Assembly (NCBI GenBank): GCA_012861695.1
Contig: JAAOOA010000060.1
Location: 1,047,501 to 1,111,500, forward strand
Direction: 5' to 3'
Length of the DNA stretch: 64,000 bases
DNA from: Trematomus loennbergii
Taxonomy: Eukaryota > Chordata > Actinopteri > Perciformes > Nototheniidae
The position numbers and the translations under genes were made by a program. The notes under the pieces were generated by a model. That model saw only the letters and a list, made by a program, of their open reading frames with translations, did no database searches and was not told the DNA's origin. Numbering within the stretch: the first letter of the stretch is position 1; each line of letters opens with the position of its first letter. Below, piece by piece: positions 22,560-35,039 of this stretch.

Positions 22560-25020
22560 ACTGAAGTTAAGTTAAGTCTTTGTAGTATAACATGGTATTT
22601 CGATGTAGTTTTACACAACTGATTTTTATGTTTTAAACATTGAAGAAAAGCCATCATGCTAAAGAAGTCCAAGAGAAAGACTGAGGAGATGAGAGAGAGC
22701 CACTGATGGAGAGGCTGGAGAATCCATCAGAGCAGGGCCAAAGACAGACATTTTGACAGGTCAACCCTGCGTAGAGACATAAAGAGAAAGGAAGAGCAAA
22801 CAGGAGGTACAGAGGAACAGCAGAGGAAAGAGGGTCTTCACAGGAGAGAGAAGGGGCTTCAGACCAGATCCAAAACTGGCTTGACAGATTCTTAAATAAT
22901 ATAGAATACAATATTTGTGTTCTAGTTTTTATTCAACAGGGATTATGGTGTTAAAACATAAGATATTAAGGGTGAGCAAGGTGGAAGACATTCTCTTTCT
23001 ATTTTCAAAATGTTAACAAAAAGCACAAGAATGAAAAACCAACGTAAAGAAGAATATAAAGGGGAGGAAGTGAAGTTCAGTGCTGCTGAGTTGACTGAAA
23101 ATAAGGGATGCTGATATGATGAACAGCCACCTATGTCCTCTACTATAATCAGTCATCGTGCCTGACATGTGGGAATCTGCCACTTACTTCAAGAACGGGA
23201 GAAGAGAGCATAGAGATAGACAGAGGGGTTAAAGAAAGAGAGACAGTGATAAAGCAGTGTATAGAGACAAACAAGTATCAGACTGCTGATATTGAGAGGG
23301 GGTTACTTGTGAGTCAGGTAATATCAAAAGACAATATCCTGGTCTTTATAAAGCTCAAGATCATTTCCACACTGCATGGTTATCGAACGTCAAAATGTGA
23401 TATCGTTTTACAGATATAAGAAAATATGTGTGTGACTTGAGGATGGAAAGCTTTACCTGTTTAGCTCAGTGTGTGCTTACGGCTTACAAAATCCAGACCT
23501 TTTTACACAGACAGGAGTTATTAGTATAACATCAGCAAGAGTGGTGGTATTATTCATTTCCACTGAAAGCGCATACACAATTAGATGTAGACACACACCC
23601 TCTTTTGTGTCTGACACCCACAAACACACATAAATACATAATAACATTGCTGTGAGCGATGTTGTCCAACCACACAGCACAAAGACAACAAAATGCATCT
23701 GGATCAGGTCTATTATTTTTGGTGGGGCTTAGGATACTGGAGGTGGGGGAGAGGGGGCTTTGCTGCTGGGCTGTTCAAAGCCCACTCCTTGTTGCTTTGT
23801 TTGTTGTTTTTTATTCATGAATTTTAAAAAACATCTGTTTACAAAAAGCCAACGGCCTACATCAGGGGCTTTGTGTTCCCGCTGCTCCACACTGATGAGT
23901 CGACACTTTTTATCATGGCTGACCTTGAGAACAAAATATTCCTCTAAGAGTGCAGACACACTGCGCAGTAAAGTCATCTGATACATGATGGGGTGTATGG
24001 TGCAGTGTCGGGGGTAACGTGCTACAAAGTAATGCTTTACTGTAATCAGATTACATGTGTCTGTAACACAGTAATGTAACCTGTTAGTAATAACATCGCA
24101 GTTACTAAGCACGGAATGATGTCCTTACTTGCGTAACTTTATGGACTTTAACTATCTGCATAACAATGGTGTTCAAACAAAGAGCGGAAACAGAGGTCTT
24201 TGTTTGAACACCTGTGCTGATTAGATTAAGGATTTGTGCTGATCTGATGAGGTTTCACTTGATATTGTTATTTTTCATTTGATTTAAAGAAGATTTAAAG
24301 GCATTCATTTTATAAAAAGAAACTAATAAAGTGTAATGTGTATTCAGTAATTAGATTTTCCTATGGTAGTTTTTTAAGAAAATATGTTGACCACATTTCA
24401 GTATTATGGCAGCTGATTTTTAATTTTGTGAGGAAGTGATGTTAAGAAGTGAAGTGTGTGAGCTGCGGGCTCATTCTTCCCTCCTCTTCACCAGCGGGGT
24501 CCTGCTGAGGAGTGAACCCACGCTGGGGGCAGCATGGAGTCACATCGCAGCTGCAATCACTTCTGACTGACATCTTTATTAAAACAATATTAGTTTGTTT
24601 GCACTGTGAACAGAAACACCAGCTGCTCTTCTGCAGTGTTTTTTCAAACACAACACTCAGGCAGTGTGAGCTGAGTGCACTCTACGCAGGCCTCAGGGTC
24701 CTGTGAGGGTCTCTGTTCAGTGTGACAATGATCTTTCTTTCTTTACGATCATTTGAATGCTTTCTTATTATGTTGATGAAGAAATACTGAAGGAGGGGTT
24801 TCATTTCTCTCAAAATGTATTTGCTGTGTCAAATGAATATTATTGTCACTGTATGACGATGTAAGTTGTGAAAAGAAAACATTATCCTCATCACGTTGAA
24901 GCTCTGCTGTGATGAAGTGTCTACTGCCGCTTTTTAACTTTTTTGAGCCACGGTACATTTTGAAATCAAAAGAATCCTGAGCACAGCAACAACCAAACAA
25001 GTTACAAAATGACAGATTGT
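22560..25020. other. Mostly unique DNA; TE fragment at 24005-24110
   Basis: No gene recognised. 24005-24110 (GTAATGCTTTACTGTAATCA) resembles a common fish DNA-transposon terminus. The remaining ORFs, including the 127-codon one at 23729-24112, show no domain. Confidence 0.4.
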
Positions 25021-25029
25021 ACTCCGAAG

Positions 25030-25200
25030 TAAGTGAAACGTTGAATTATTTCAACAGATTTCACATAACTGTGTGTAACAATTTAACCTAATATTTGTAA
25101 TTTAAACTTAATATTATTGCTTACAACTTAAGCTAATACAGTTAAAATGTGTTGACATACTACATTTAATTAAAGTCAAGGTTTCAGTTTTTCAGTGTAG
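25030..25200. mobile_element. Palindromic ~200-bp MITE, copy 2
   Basis: Contains AACAGATTTCACATAACTGT and, on the other half, TACATTTAATTAAAGTCAAG, ending TTTTTCAGTGTA. It belongs to the family at 14767. Confidence 0.65.
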
Positions 25201-26180
25201 CCTAAAACAGCGTAAATAATGACAATTTAATGACAATCTCTCAATTTGTCACCACTCGGCTCCTTATCTGGGTTAGAATTCAGTCCAGGACCCAGCTCAG
25301 AGTCTGCATTTTTACTTTTCACATATTTATCCATCGCTCGTTTGTCTCGTCACCGCAGCCTCTCCACACGCCTAATTAAACTGTCTTAATGAACAAGATC
25401 ATCAGTGCTGCAACACAGCGGTAGAAAATCACAATTGTACTGTATCAAATCCTTTCCAAACTCAATGAAGACATGTGAGTACGGTGTTGCTAAAATATAA
25501 AAAAATATAAAACTACTTTACTTTTTGTGTAATAGGCAAAAATATTAAATATTCCTAAGAGATGTCAACTCTCTCGGATGTACTCAGCTTCATTGACAAG
25601 TGTTGTCACGTTGGAATACATTTCAGTAGTGAGCAGTGTGATATGTGCTGTCACTGGAAACCTGCAAAATCCGAAAACTTGATATTTTTCCAACAGCTTT
25701 CAAAAAGCTGCAAGCACAAGATTATTAAAGCTGACTACCAGGACTGTCAGGTGAGAATAATCTCCGGATGGGCCTCCAGCTCGTCTGTATCCACCCTACA
25801 GTATATGAACGTCTAATGTTACCACCAGCAGGGGCACGGCACCCAGAGAGACACCTGAACAAAACCAGCAGAGGATAACCAACATCTAAAAATGTGCTCA
25901 TGTGTCACATCAATAATAATGCAGGACAAATATCATGTACACTTTTACTCCAATGTGTGGTTCAAATATTGTTCTTGAATTATGAACACATTTGAAATAT
26001 ATAAAGTGACTACATTTACATTTTTGTATTATTTATCTCAATGTTGTCCTATGATGTTTGATTGTGTTGGAAAACTAATAAGTTAATATAATTTGCATTA
26101 TAAGAAAGTGTATACTTGCAAGGCATACACTACGAAATGAAATGCAGTTAAGAAACATAAATAAACATCCACAAATCATA
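25201..26180. other. No recognisable feature
   Basis: Unique AT-rich sequence. The 84-codon ORF at 25562-25816 is Cys-rich in places but matches nothing I know. Confidence 0.35.
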
Positions 26181-26189
26181 AAAAAACGT

Positions 26190-26345
26190 GTTGTGCCCGT
26201 ACCGGACCCTCACCCAGTCACATCATCAAGGCCAACACTTTTGCGTTCTTCAAAAAAGCCCTAAAATCTCACCTCTTCACTCTTACGTTCAACCTCTAAT
26301 CATCAACTATCCATCTGAGTCTGATTATATCAGAGTCGTTTATAT
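26190..26345 (+). pseudogene. LINE RT C-terminal fragment (first of two)
   Basis: The frame encodes FAFFKKALKSHLFTLTFNL followed by a stop, the usual end of an L2/Rex-type LINE ORF2. Nothing upstream is preserved, so it is a short 3' fragment. Confidence 0.55.
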
Positions 26346-26347
26346 TT

Positions 26348-27064
26348 TCTAAGGAGACTCAGATCTTTCAATGTCTGCAGAACCATGCTGCGGATGTTTT
26401 ATGACTCGGTGGTAGCAAGCGTCATATTATACGCGGTAGTGTGCTGGGGCAGCAGGCTGAAGGCACCTGACGCCAATAGGCTCAATAAGCTCATCAGGAA
26501 AGCTGGTTCGGTCCTGGGAGTAGAGCTTGAGCCTTTGCTAGGGGTGTCAGAGAGGAGGATGCTGAGGAAACTGCTCAGCATCCTGGGCAATAACTCGCAC
26601 CCCATGCATGCCACTCTGGAGGCCTATCAGAGCACCTTAAGCAGTAGAATGCGAGCACCGAGGAGCACCACACAACGCCACAGGAGGTCTTTTCGTCAAC
26701 CATCAACCTTTATAACTCCTCCTCCTTCTGCAGGAAGGATAGTTCAATTATAACATCATGTGAAATATTAGGTTAATGTCATAATCTTGTAACATTTGCA
26801 GTTTTAATATTCAACCTCATTTTATTTAGTACGTTTTTGAAATGTAGTATTTTACTTGAATGTGCAATATGACTTGTCACTGTCACAGGCTCCTACCTAT
26901 TTTCTATGGGGCACTGTAATACGTTACTCTAAAACTTTGTATACAACTTTGTATATTGAGCTATTGTATATTGCATACTTTTATTAAGATGTATAGTATT
27001 ATCTGTATTGTAATTTTGGAGCAACCTGGCAAAAAGTTCTATCTAATCTAATCTAATCTAATTT
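26348..27064 (+). pseudogene. LINE RT C-terminal fragment (second), with TCTAA tail
   Basis: The frame encodes LRRLRSFNVCRTMLRMFYDS, then VVCWGSRLKAPDANRLNKLI, RKAGSVLGVELEPL, ERRMLRKLLSIL and NNSHPMHATL. This is the C-terminal region of a fish non-LTR retrotransposon, running to the RHRRSFRQPSTFI block. The 3' UTR ends at GCAACCTGGCAAAAAG and a tail of (ATCTA)n at about 27040-27062. It is heavily 5'-truncated: no endonuclease or RT catalytic core remains. Confidence 0.75.
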
Positions 27065-27930
27065 AAGTCTGAGTTATTTTTCCATTGCACACGTTTTCTT
27101 TACAATTAAATACTTCCTTTTAGAGTTTATGAGGTTATTCCTTCTAATATGTTTTCAAAGCTTTCTGTATGATTTCTTCTGGTGTTTTTCCAAGTTGTAA
27201 ATTGAGTCAGTTTTTATTTAGAACATGTAGGCATTCTTGAGAACACGAAAGTATATAGTAAAGAGAAGATTTAACTTCAAAATGCTCGTGACAATACAGT
27301 GAGCAGAAGGCAAACCATATTTTTGATACATTTCATTATTTTCCTCCTCTGTGTCTTCAGACTGTGGATCATCACCGTCCTTCCACTGCTCTTTGGAATG
27401 TCAAACTAGGTATTTCACCACACATGTTCTTTCTTCAAAAATGTCTAAAAAATATGAAAACATTTCAGACATTTTGACTGCACTGAGATGACTTGCGCTG
27501 TGGAGTTCGTCAAACATTTGGAAAGATGTCATGTATTACGGAGTTCCTTCTTAAGATGCTCTCAGCTCTCTGCGAGTGGGCAGAGGAACCTGATAATCTG
27601 CGATCATTTCTTTGAGTGTCTCTGGTTAAGATGCTTTCCAAAGCAAATGTAAGACGATGCGTGAGAGAGGGGCTTTAGAGTTTGGAAACTTGGCACTGCT
27701 TCAGGGATAACTGGCAGAAAGATACTCACTGCACTGGTGTTATTTATCCATTTTACTTAATGGACTATATGCACAAACATGTTATGTCAAGTAAGTTATG
27801 CATTATAGGAAGTTCGGTTTTGCAGAAGTGCTGATCTATGCAGAAATAAAAAAAAATATGCATCCAGTCAGGGTTGTTTCGAAGAACTACACTTCAGTAG
27901 TGTTTGCAACTAGCTTCTCACTCTATGACC
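27065..27930. other. No recognisable feature
   Basis: AT-rich unique sequence without gene-like ORFs. Confidence 0.4.
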
Positions 27931-27933
27931 CAG

Positions 27934-27965
<32 letters not shown>

Positions 27966-28095
27966 CAAATATTATTTATATAGCCCAATATCACAAATTA
28001 CCAATGTGTTAAAGGAGGGATACGACACTCTCTTAGACCCCTTCAATGTACAAGGAAAAACTTCCAAGAAACCCTACAACATTGGACATTACAAA
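27931..28095 (-). repeat. LINE 3'-end fragment with (CAAT)n tail
   Basis: (CAAT)n followed by ATTATTTATATAGCCCAATA and TACGACACTCTCTTAGACCC match the 3' end of the LINE at 42040-46003. It is an older, diverged copy. Confidence 0.7.
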
Positions 28096-28761
28096 AATAT
28101 TTGTATTATTGGAATTTGGTTGGTGTAAATCCTTGAAGACAATGTTAGATTTGATGACTATTTCTGGAATATGTATGTGATAGCATACAGAAAGAAGGAA
28201 ATGCTACGGTGAAAGAAAAGTCGACGATACAAGAACCTTCACCTTGAGGAAATATTAAGAGGCCAAAAACACACGTAACATAAAACCTTAATCATTAAAG
28301 GATATTTCCTTCAGTTTTTTCATCATTATAATTTGTGTAGACCCTTTTCAACAAATCTTAGATTACTCTCCTGGAAAATGTTGTTTGATGCAAGTGGGCA
28401 GCAAATGTCCTCTGGACATGAAGGTAACCTGCAGGAAGTGAGTCAGATGTTGCATTTGAAGGCAGATACACGTCCCTCTGCGCTGGTCCCTCCCTTAATG
28501 TGAAATAGTGATCACTGCTTAAACTGCTCTGCCAAGAGCAGATTTACCTGCTTCATCTACAAAGACCCCAGCACATGTTTGATCACCTTTTGATGAAAAA
28601 CTAATCCTTTCCTAATGTTTCCACACCACATCAGGCCTGAACACTAGATTAAGACTTCCACTGTGATCAAATATGCCTTTGATGAATACAAAATGTTGTG
28701 AAATCAACAAAAATCGGCTGTTATTAGAAAGAAGTGAGTGGCTCCTGGATTTAAGTCAGCG

Positions 28762-28889
<128 letters not shown>

Positions 28890-29101
28890 ACCACTGAGAA
28901 GCAGCATGTGAATATGACACCATGAGAGGTAAATATTCACTTAGAGATAAAATCATAAGCACCTTTTTCTCTTTCTCCCGCGCCCATCCTCCTCTTTCTT
29001 CCCACTGAGTAAATGTATATGTTTAGATCAATGCCTCTCTCTGCTTACACTTCACTGACTACACAACTCCACTGCTTATCTACACAGAGCAGGCTGCTGT
29101 C

Positions 29102-29103
<2 letters not shown>

Positions 29104-29137
<34 letters not shown>

Positions 29138-29156
29138 GTGTCCGCGTGTGTGTGTG
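29104..29156. repeat. (GT)n microsatellite
   Basis: GT tract with GCGTGT and CCGCGT interruptions. Confidence 0.95.
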
Positions 29157-29225
29157 CATCTTGTGAAAAAAAGCTTCGTCCAGGCCCGCTGTCCAAAATC
29201 CACTGCTCCTCCACTTTTATCTTTC

Positions 29226-29226
<1 letters not shown>

Positions 29227-29273
<47 letters not shown>

Positions 29274-29284
29274 CACACACAGTC
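29227..29284. repeat. (AC)n microsatellite
   Basis: AC tract, opposite in phase to the GT tract 70 bp upstream, followed by two GTCACACA units. Confidence 0.95.
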
Positions 29285-29289
29285 ACACA

Positions 29290-32200
29290 GAGAGTGTATA
29301 TTGTGGTGCTTAAACCTCACAGTGGGGGGGGGGGCATTTTAGGGCGGGGGTGACGATGTGGCACACAGTGAGAGTTGAGTGGCTTGTCTTTAAAAGCACT
29401 GACGCTAAACAGATTTTATCAGGTAGAATTTTCTGCCTGGAGCCAAACTTTAAAGGGGAAGCGTGACAACAACAAAAAGCTGAATTCTGGTCTGACTGTA
29501 GTGCAGCGGGGACATGTCTTCATCTGCTGTTTAGACACTGTGTTCATCGACTGTACTCTTCTCTTGTCTGTTTGAAGCACATGTAGAGTTTTATTAACTT
29601 GATCGCATTGATTTTTATTTAAATTGAACTCGGTGAGCATGCCATTATTTTTTCAATTCATTAAAATAAAAAAAATCTATTTCAGTAACACATAGTTTGT
29701 CTTATTTTTGACTTTTTCATAAAATGTATCAGAAACACATACTTTCCCCATCAAATCAAAGTGAACTGTGTCGTTGTATCTAAGTGTAAACTCTTGTGAC
29801 TTGTTACTTGTTTGCCACACAGCAAACAAAGACAAACGCAGAACCGCGATTCCGTTAAGTCAACTTTAGGTCATGTCTTTAAAAATCCTTAAAAAAGCTT
29901 CCATCTGAGCGGGTAAGGCAGGACTACATTGTAATAGGCTTGTAAATATGTGTAGACGCTTCGACTCGTGTTGTGTCCGGTTTGGATTGGGTTTTTGTCA
30001 CGGTTTGTTTATTATAATTAAAACATTTAGATAATAGATAAAGTGACCGCTCTAATATGTGCAATATAACAAATAAACAAGCTTTGCAACAGGCAACCTT
30101 TGTCCAGGCCTCTACCTACATCATTTAGCTATAAGCTAAGTTTAGCTGGAAGCTACCAGCTCCATGGAATGTGACCTCTGGCCCCCCTCACCTCTGTAAG
30201 TGAAGGTTCTGTAGGGAGCGGTCCAGTGAAGACATGGACTGAGAATCCTCTGGCCCTGATGAGTGCTCACCGTACCAAACCCAGATACTTTTTAGCCCAA
30301 AAACATTTTTTCCCAGGAACATTTTATCCAGCTCCTTGTTTGTCACAGAAAACTTTGCAGCCAGCGGAGGGTACTTAGCAAGTCACTGAGGTTGTGATAA
30401 GCTATTTAAGAAGCTATTTATATTTAATTTCAATCAGAGCAAATCCACTCTAATTAAAAAAATTCATTGTAAACTACTCAACCTTTACTGGCGACTTCCC
30501 ATTCCCAATAATCAGGTGAAGTCATTAATGAGCGACCGGCAGCGCTTAATTTCTCTCCCCACTAAGTCCACTCGCTCTTTTGCATTTTTATTTCCTTCCG
30601 TAAGAAGGGAGCAATAAAACGATAAGAGAAGTTGCCGGGGAGAAAACCTTTACCACTTGGAGTAATTACTTCTCTTTGTGTCTTTCTTTTAAATTAATTT
30701 TAACTACAGGCGTCAGCGTTGCCTGTAAATGTCCACTTTGTGCTAATCTAAAGTAATGTGACTGCTAATGAAGAGGGAATTGAATGTGAGGAGCCGAGTG
30801 GCCTTTTGGCTCTGAGACCGGCTCACTTACCCAGTGGTCAAGGATACATGGGCAGGTGGACACACACACCCACACACATGTACTTACACAACACATGTAG
30901 GCTAAAAGGTAGAGTCAGTAACATCCACTTTGTCTCTTTCACACATACGCCCACCCTGTATAATCAGTCATAATAGCCTCATATAGTCATAGTGACTGAG
31001 CGTAGAGAATTAACATCAGAACATCCTCCTATAGCAACGCTTGGCTCAGCAGTCATTTTGTATTCAATAAGCAAACATGTATAAGGCTGGATGTAAATAT
31101 TGTCCCTTGAAAACCTCCTCACCACTGTGCATGTGATCAGAAGGGACACTTTAGTTGTATTCCTCAGTGTCTAACAGTGTGTTTCTGCTTTCTGCTGAAT
31201 TATTGGTTGAAGCTAAAGATGTTTGAACTGAGTGGAACACTAATCTAGCTGCCAAATTCCATCAAACTAAATATTCTGAATAAAAAACATAACATTGATG
31301 ATATTTTAGGAAAATGGTGTGATTTGGATGACAAAAAAACAAAAACATGTTTCAACATGTAACACTTGCATGTGAATCAAATAATTTGTATACAATATGA
31401 ACTTTTAAAAGAGAGCTGATCAATGAAATAGTCAAACTATGTAGAAAACGTTTTGCCAAAGCAACAAATATTTTTGTCTAATAAATTCCCATTTTTATGC
31501 AATTAATAAACATACATGTTTGAGTTCTGTGTTGATCACATTTATATCTTTAGAGGCGAATAATAGAAGGATTTATTTATTGTATTCAAGTCTGACTGAC
31601 CTTAATAATGTTCTACTTCTTTACCCACGGCTTTAAATGCATGCAGTCTCATTGACTTACACTGTTTCATTCTCATGAGAGACTTGCTCAAGTTTCAACA
31701 GCAGTACTACAGACAGAGTGAAACACTGATGAAGGATCTGTGCTCAATTGCCAAAGCTCTATAGTTAAAAAAGTAGGAACAAGAACAAGAGCGACCCCAG
31801 CAGACGCTCTTACCCGAGTTATTAGAAAAAGTTTACAATTGTACTGTATGAAAAATCCTGCTGTAGTGTGTTCCAGGTTCAAGCAGCAGAGAAGGAGAAG
31901 GCCTTTTTAACAAAGTCTGTTCGGACTGAGGAGATTCAGTCTGAATTGGTGGTGAAGCATTGTTCATGTCAGTAAATAAATAATTGGGCAGCACACCAAG
32001 GATGGAATTATAACTGAAGATATACAGTCCAAAGGTTTGTGCTGTATTATGATGGCAGCTGAATAAGGAGTGCAGAGTACAAGGCAAACAGATTCAATAG
32101 AAGGACAGCACAATACTGACAGCTTCCTAAAACCATACCGGAGGGGAGATCAAATGAAGATCAACTGCATGTCCTCCTACATGTCATCCTGCAGCAGCCT

Positions 32201-33610
32201 TTCAAGGACCTTTACTCAAATAGTGAGCTTTGAATTGGGTCTGTAGTTCTTCAGCACCGTGATCAGATAAGATTGGCAGTTTCACAAAAAATGCATATCA
32301 CATCGAATCACATAGACATTTTTGTCTTTTTTAAACATTTGCCACAGTTTCAATAATCAATAGAACAAAAGAGTATTATACTGTTTAACATCAAAAGCAG
32401 TCAGTACAGTTCTGTCACTATAGTGTTGGGGGTCAGTGTTGGTTATATACAATCATTAATGATTAATAATATTAACAGAACTATTGATACAATCATACAA
32501 AAGGCATTACAATAGCTATTAAGGGTAATTCATATTAATACAAATTCATATTAATTTAATTTAATGTAATTATATTCATTAGTAAGACTATATTAACAAC
32601 AAATCAGCTACAAGGGCTTCACCATATGTTCAAAGGAATAGCCAGTTAATGTAGTTTCATAAAAGAGTCTTATGAAACATACCAGATTAAATTCTGTAGA
32701 GTGGGCTCTACTCAAAGCGACTCGTAATCCACAGTTTTTGCAAGATTTGTTTACAGGGTTTTATTATTTTATTTTATTTCCATCTCAGCTAGCTTGGAAC
32801 CTTGGCTTTGGAAGAATTAAAAAAGTACCAGGTACTCTCCTCAATATTTCCTAATGGACATCCGAAAAAAGTTGATTCAAGCTCTACCATTGAGGAGAAA
32901 CGCAGCATTACATTCCATATTGGATTGACCCAATGCAAAACATTCTCACGCATACAGAGCCTTGCGGTAAAAACAGCTAGTTAGTTTTGTTTCTATGGTT
33001 ACTTCCCTTGCCAGCTTAACCACTTCATGCATTGGTTTCGCCTTGAAAGGTCAATGGCTATCAAAGTCAACGGCTATCAAGGTCAAAGTTGAAATAGTTT
33101 GAACTCTGAGCCTAGCGCTCAGCATCAATTCCACGATGCCCAACAGGGCAGTCCATCAGCACTTAATTCCATATTAGAATCTCTAAACTGTTACATGTAC
33201 ATTTTGCTCTAAGCTGAGCCACTCACTGTGATCCACCTCTGAGGTGACGGAGGCTATCTTGATCACATCACCTCAATCTGTTTTTGTTTTCACATCAGGA
33301 TGTCTGAGCAGAAGTAATGTTGTGTGCTTGGAGGGAGGGTACTTTCACAATCTGTGAAAACAGCAATGTAGGCCGTATAACCCTGCGATATTGAGCTGCT
33401 GTCTTTCTTTAAGCTACTTGAGGGAGAATTGTTGTATCCACTGACAGTAAAATGACAACACAAACATTTTAGGAAAATGTGGAATAACATGGCATAGTCG
33501 AACAGAAGGTTCAAAGCTCTACAGCTAAACACAGTTCAAAACCGGTTTCATTATTATAAATAACAGGCTCACTGTAACTTTGCTTCAATAAATGATGAAA
33601 ATAAATATAT
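29290..33610. other. Unique DNA, candidate noncoding element at 30420-30760
   Basis: No gene or TE recognised in 4.3 kb. 30420-30760 has low repeat content and clustered homeodomain-type cores (CTCTAATTAAA, GTCATTAATGAG, AGTAATTAC). 31690-32080 resembles LINE-derived sequence but I cannot assign it. 33049-33090 is a short imperfect 17-bp duplication (GTCAAYGGCTATCAA). Confidence 0.35.
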
Positions 33611-33612
33611 GC

Positions 33613-33704
33613 TAAATATAATAAATGTGAGCTAGTGGGTCAAATTCCGATGCTTCACTTATAATGAAAGACCAAAGGATTTTCTCTAGAAAATGATTAT
33701 ATAT
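33613..33704. repeat. ~90-bp direct repeat, copy 1 (left of SINE)
   Basis: Contains TCAAATTCCGATGC and CACTTATAATGAAAGACCAA. It is repeated with a few substitutions at 33919-34010. Confidence 0.8.
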
Positions 33705-33915
33705 ACCCTTAATCGTCCCACAGACGGGAAATGTACATTTTGCATTTGACCCATCCTAGTGTTAGGACAGTGGGCTGACATTATGTACGTCGCTCGGGGA
33801 GCAGTGCAGGGAACGGTGCCTTGCTCAGGGACACCTCGGTAGCACTTGGCCTTTCTGGGACTTGACCTTCCGGTTCCCGAGCCAAGTCCCTATGGACTTC
33901 ACCACCACCCCCCAC
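33705..33915 (-). mobile_element. tRNA-derived SINE, copy 2
   Basis: The minus strand has a diverged tRNA-like head and the body CCTGAGCAAGGCACCGTTCC, then ATGGGTCAAATGCAAAATG and a pyrimidine/AT 3' tail. It is fuller than the copy at 6496-6604. It lies exactly between two copies of a ~90-bp direct repeat. Confidence 0.75.
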
Positions 33916-33918
33916 ATG

Positions 33919-34010
33919 TTAAATATAATAAATCTGAGCTAATGGTCAAATTCCGATGCATCACTTATAATGAAAGACCAAATTATTTTCTCTAGAAAGT
34001 TATTTATATA
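33919..34010. repeat. ~90-bp direct repeat, copy 2 (right of SINE)
   Basis: Matches 33613-33704 (TCAAATTCCGATGC, then CACTTATAATGAAAGACCAA). Too long for a SINE target duplication. Confidence 0.8.
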
Positions 34011-34339
34011 GTAACTACTAATGTCAATGATAGATTTTATGTAATGGGGATGTTTCCACAGTAAATCATTGAATATTTCTGTAGCGGCTAAATCATAAAG
34101 ACATAATACAAAAACAAATACAAAATGTAAATTGCTGCTAAGGCAGCAGAGAGCAAATGTTACGCGGGAAATGATCCAAGAATGTCCTTAGTGCCTTTTC
34201 TTTCTGTTTGGTTTCAATAATCCAACATTACAAATAACAACAGGTTTTACCCATCTCGCCTTTCTGCCTTCATTTCCTCTGGCTTTTCCTGGCAAAAAAA
34301 CATATGCCCTTTCTGGTGCGCTAATCCCACCTCCACCCG

Positions 34340-35037
34340 CTCCACTTCAACGCTGGGACAAAGCCAACAAAACCTACGTAGAAGTTGAGAGGCCTTCCAT
34401 TGTGGCTACGTACAACAAGTACATGGGAGGTGTGGATTTGTTGGACTCGTTTACGGCCAAATATAAGTTCCCCATGAAGACCGACGCTGGTACGTGTACA
34501 TCTTCTGGCACACCATCATCCTTGCTGTGATCAGCGCCTGGCTCCTCTACAAGCGGGACTGCAGAGCTCTAAAGATGCCAAAGCAGGAGATCCTGAACAG
34601 GAGAGAGTTTCAGGCAGATCTAGCATCCTCTCTCATCCTGGTAAGAATGCATTTCTGCTATTTGCCGTTTGTAATATTTTTTTATATTTCACTGTAATAT
34701 TTTTGACTTGTATCCTAATGTATTTTTGTTCTAATCAGGTGAACACAACTCTCTTGAAAACACCAAAGAGCGGACGACCATCTTCAGGCAACGGGAGCCC
34801 AGCAGCGACGGTGACATCAAGGAGCCTGTTGATTGCTCAGAAGAGACCATCCTCAGGTGATGGGAGTCCACCAACGGTGCCCCATCCATGAGATCACAAC
34901 CTCCACTGGATGTATGCAAGGACCTAGTGGCACATTTTCCAGTGAAGACAAAGAGAGGACGCTGCAGACACTGCAGTAAAGGGTACACAAAGACCCAATG
35001 CACCAAGTGTAACTGTTTTTTGGACTACCATATTTAA
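34340..35037 (+). pseudogene. piggyBac transposase, C-terminal part, broken, with intron
   Basis: It begins with QRWDKANKTYVEVERPSIVA and YNKYMGGVDLLDS, the conserved YNxxMGGVD block of piggyBac DDD transposases (DDE_Tnp_1_7 family). A 1- or 2-base indel near 34484-34490 shifts to the frame YVYIFWHTIILAVISAWLLY and KMPKQEILNRREFQADLASS. GTAAGA at 34641 and CAG at 34736-34738 bound a 98-bp intron-like interval whose removal keeps the frame. The next exon has a repeated RPSSGxGSP linker, then a second frame change near 34885, then KDLVAHFPVKTKRGRCRHCS and CTKCNC, the C-terminal cysteine-rich domain, and a stop. The N-terminal half is absent and there are two frameshifts, so it is a pseudogene. 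It resembles PGBD-type genes, but a host gene is not supported. Confidence 0.8.
34641..34738 (+). other. Putative spliceosomal intron in piggyBac pseudogene
   Basis: It starts GTAAGA after an L codon and ends in TTGTTCTAATCAG, a pyrimidine-rich acceptor. Exon phases on both sides agree (phase 0). The interval itself has no conserved protein match. Confidence 0.6.
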
Positions 35038-35039
35038 TA

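Noticed and set aside
23729..24112. 127-codon minus-strand ORF
   Set aside because: No domain, overlaps a transposon-terminus-like sequence at 24005-24110, and has a proline run at its end from a GGGGGAGAGG tract.
34340..35037. Functional domesticated PGBD-type host gene
   Set aside because: Two frame changes, no N-terminal half and no upstream exons with recognisable transposase sequence.
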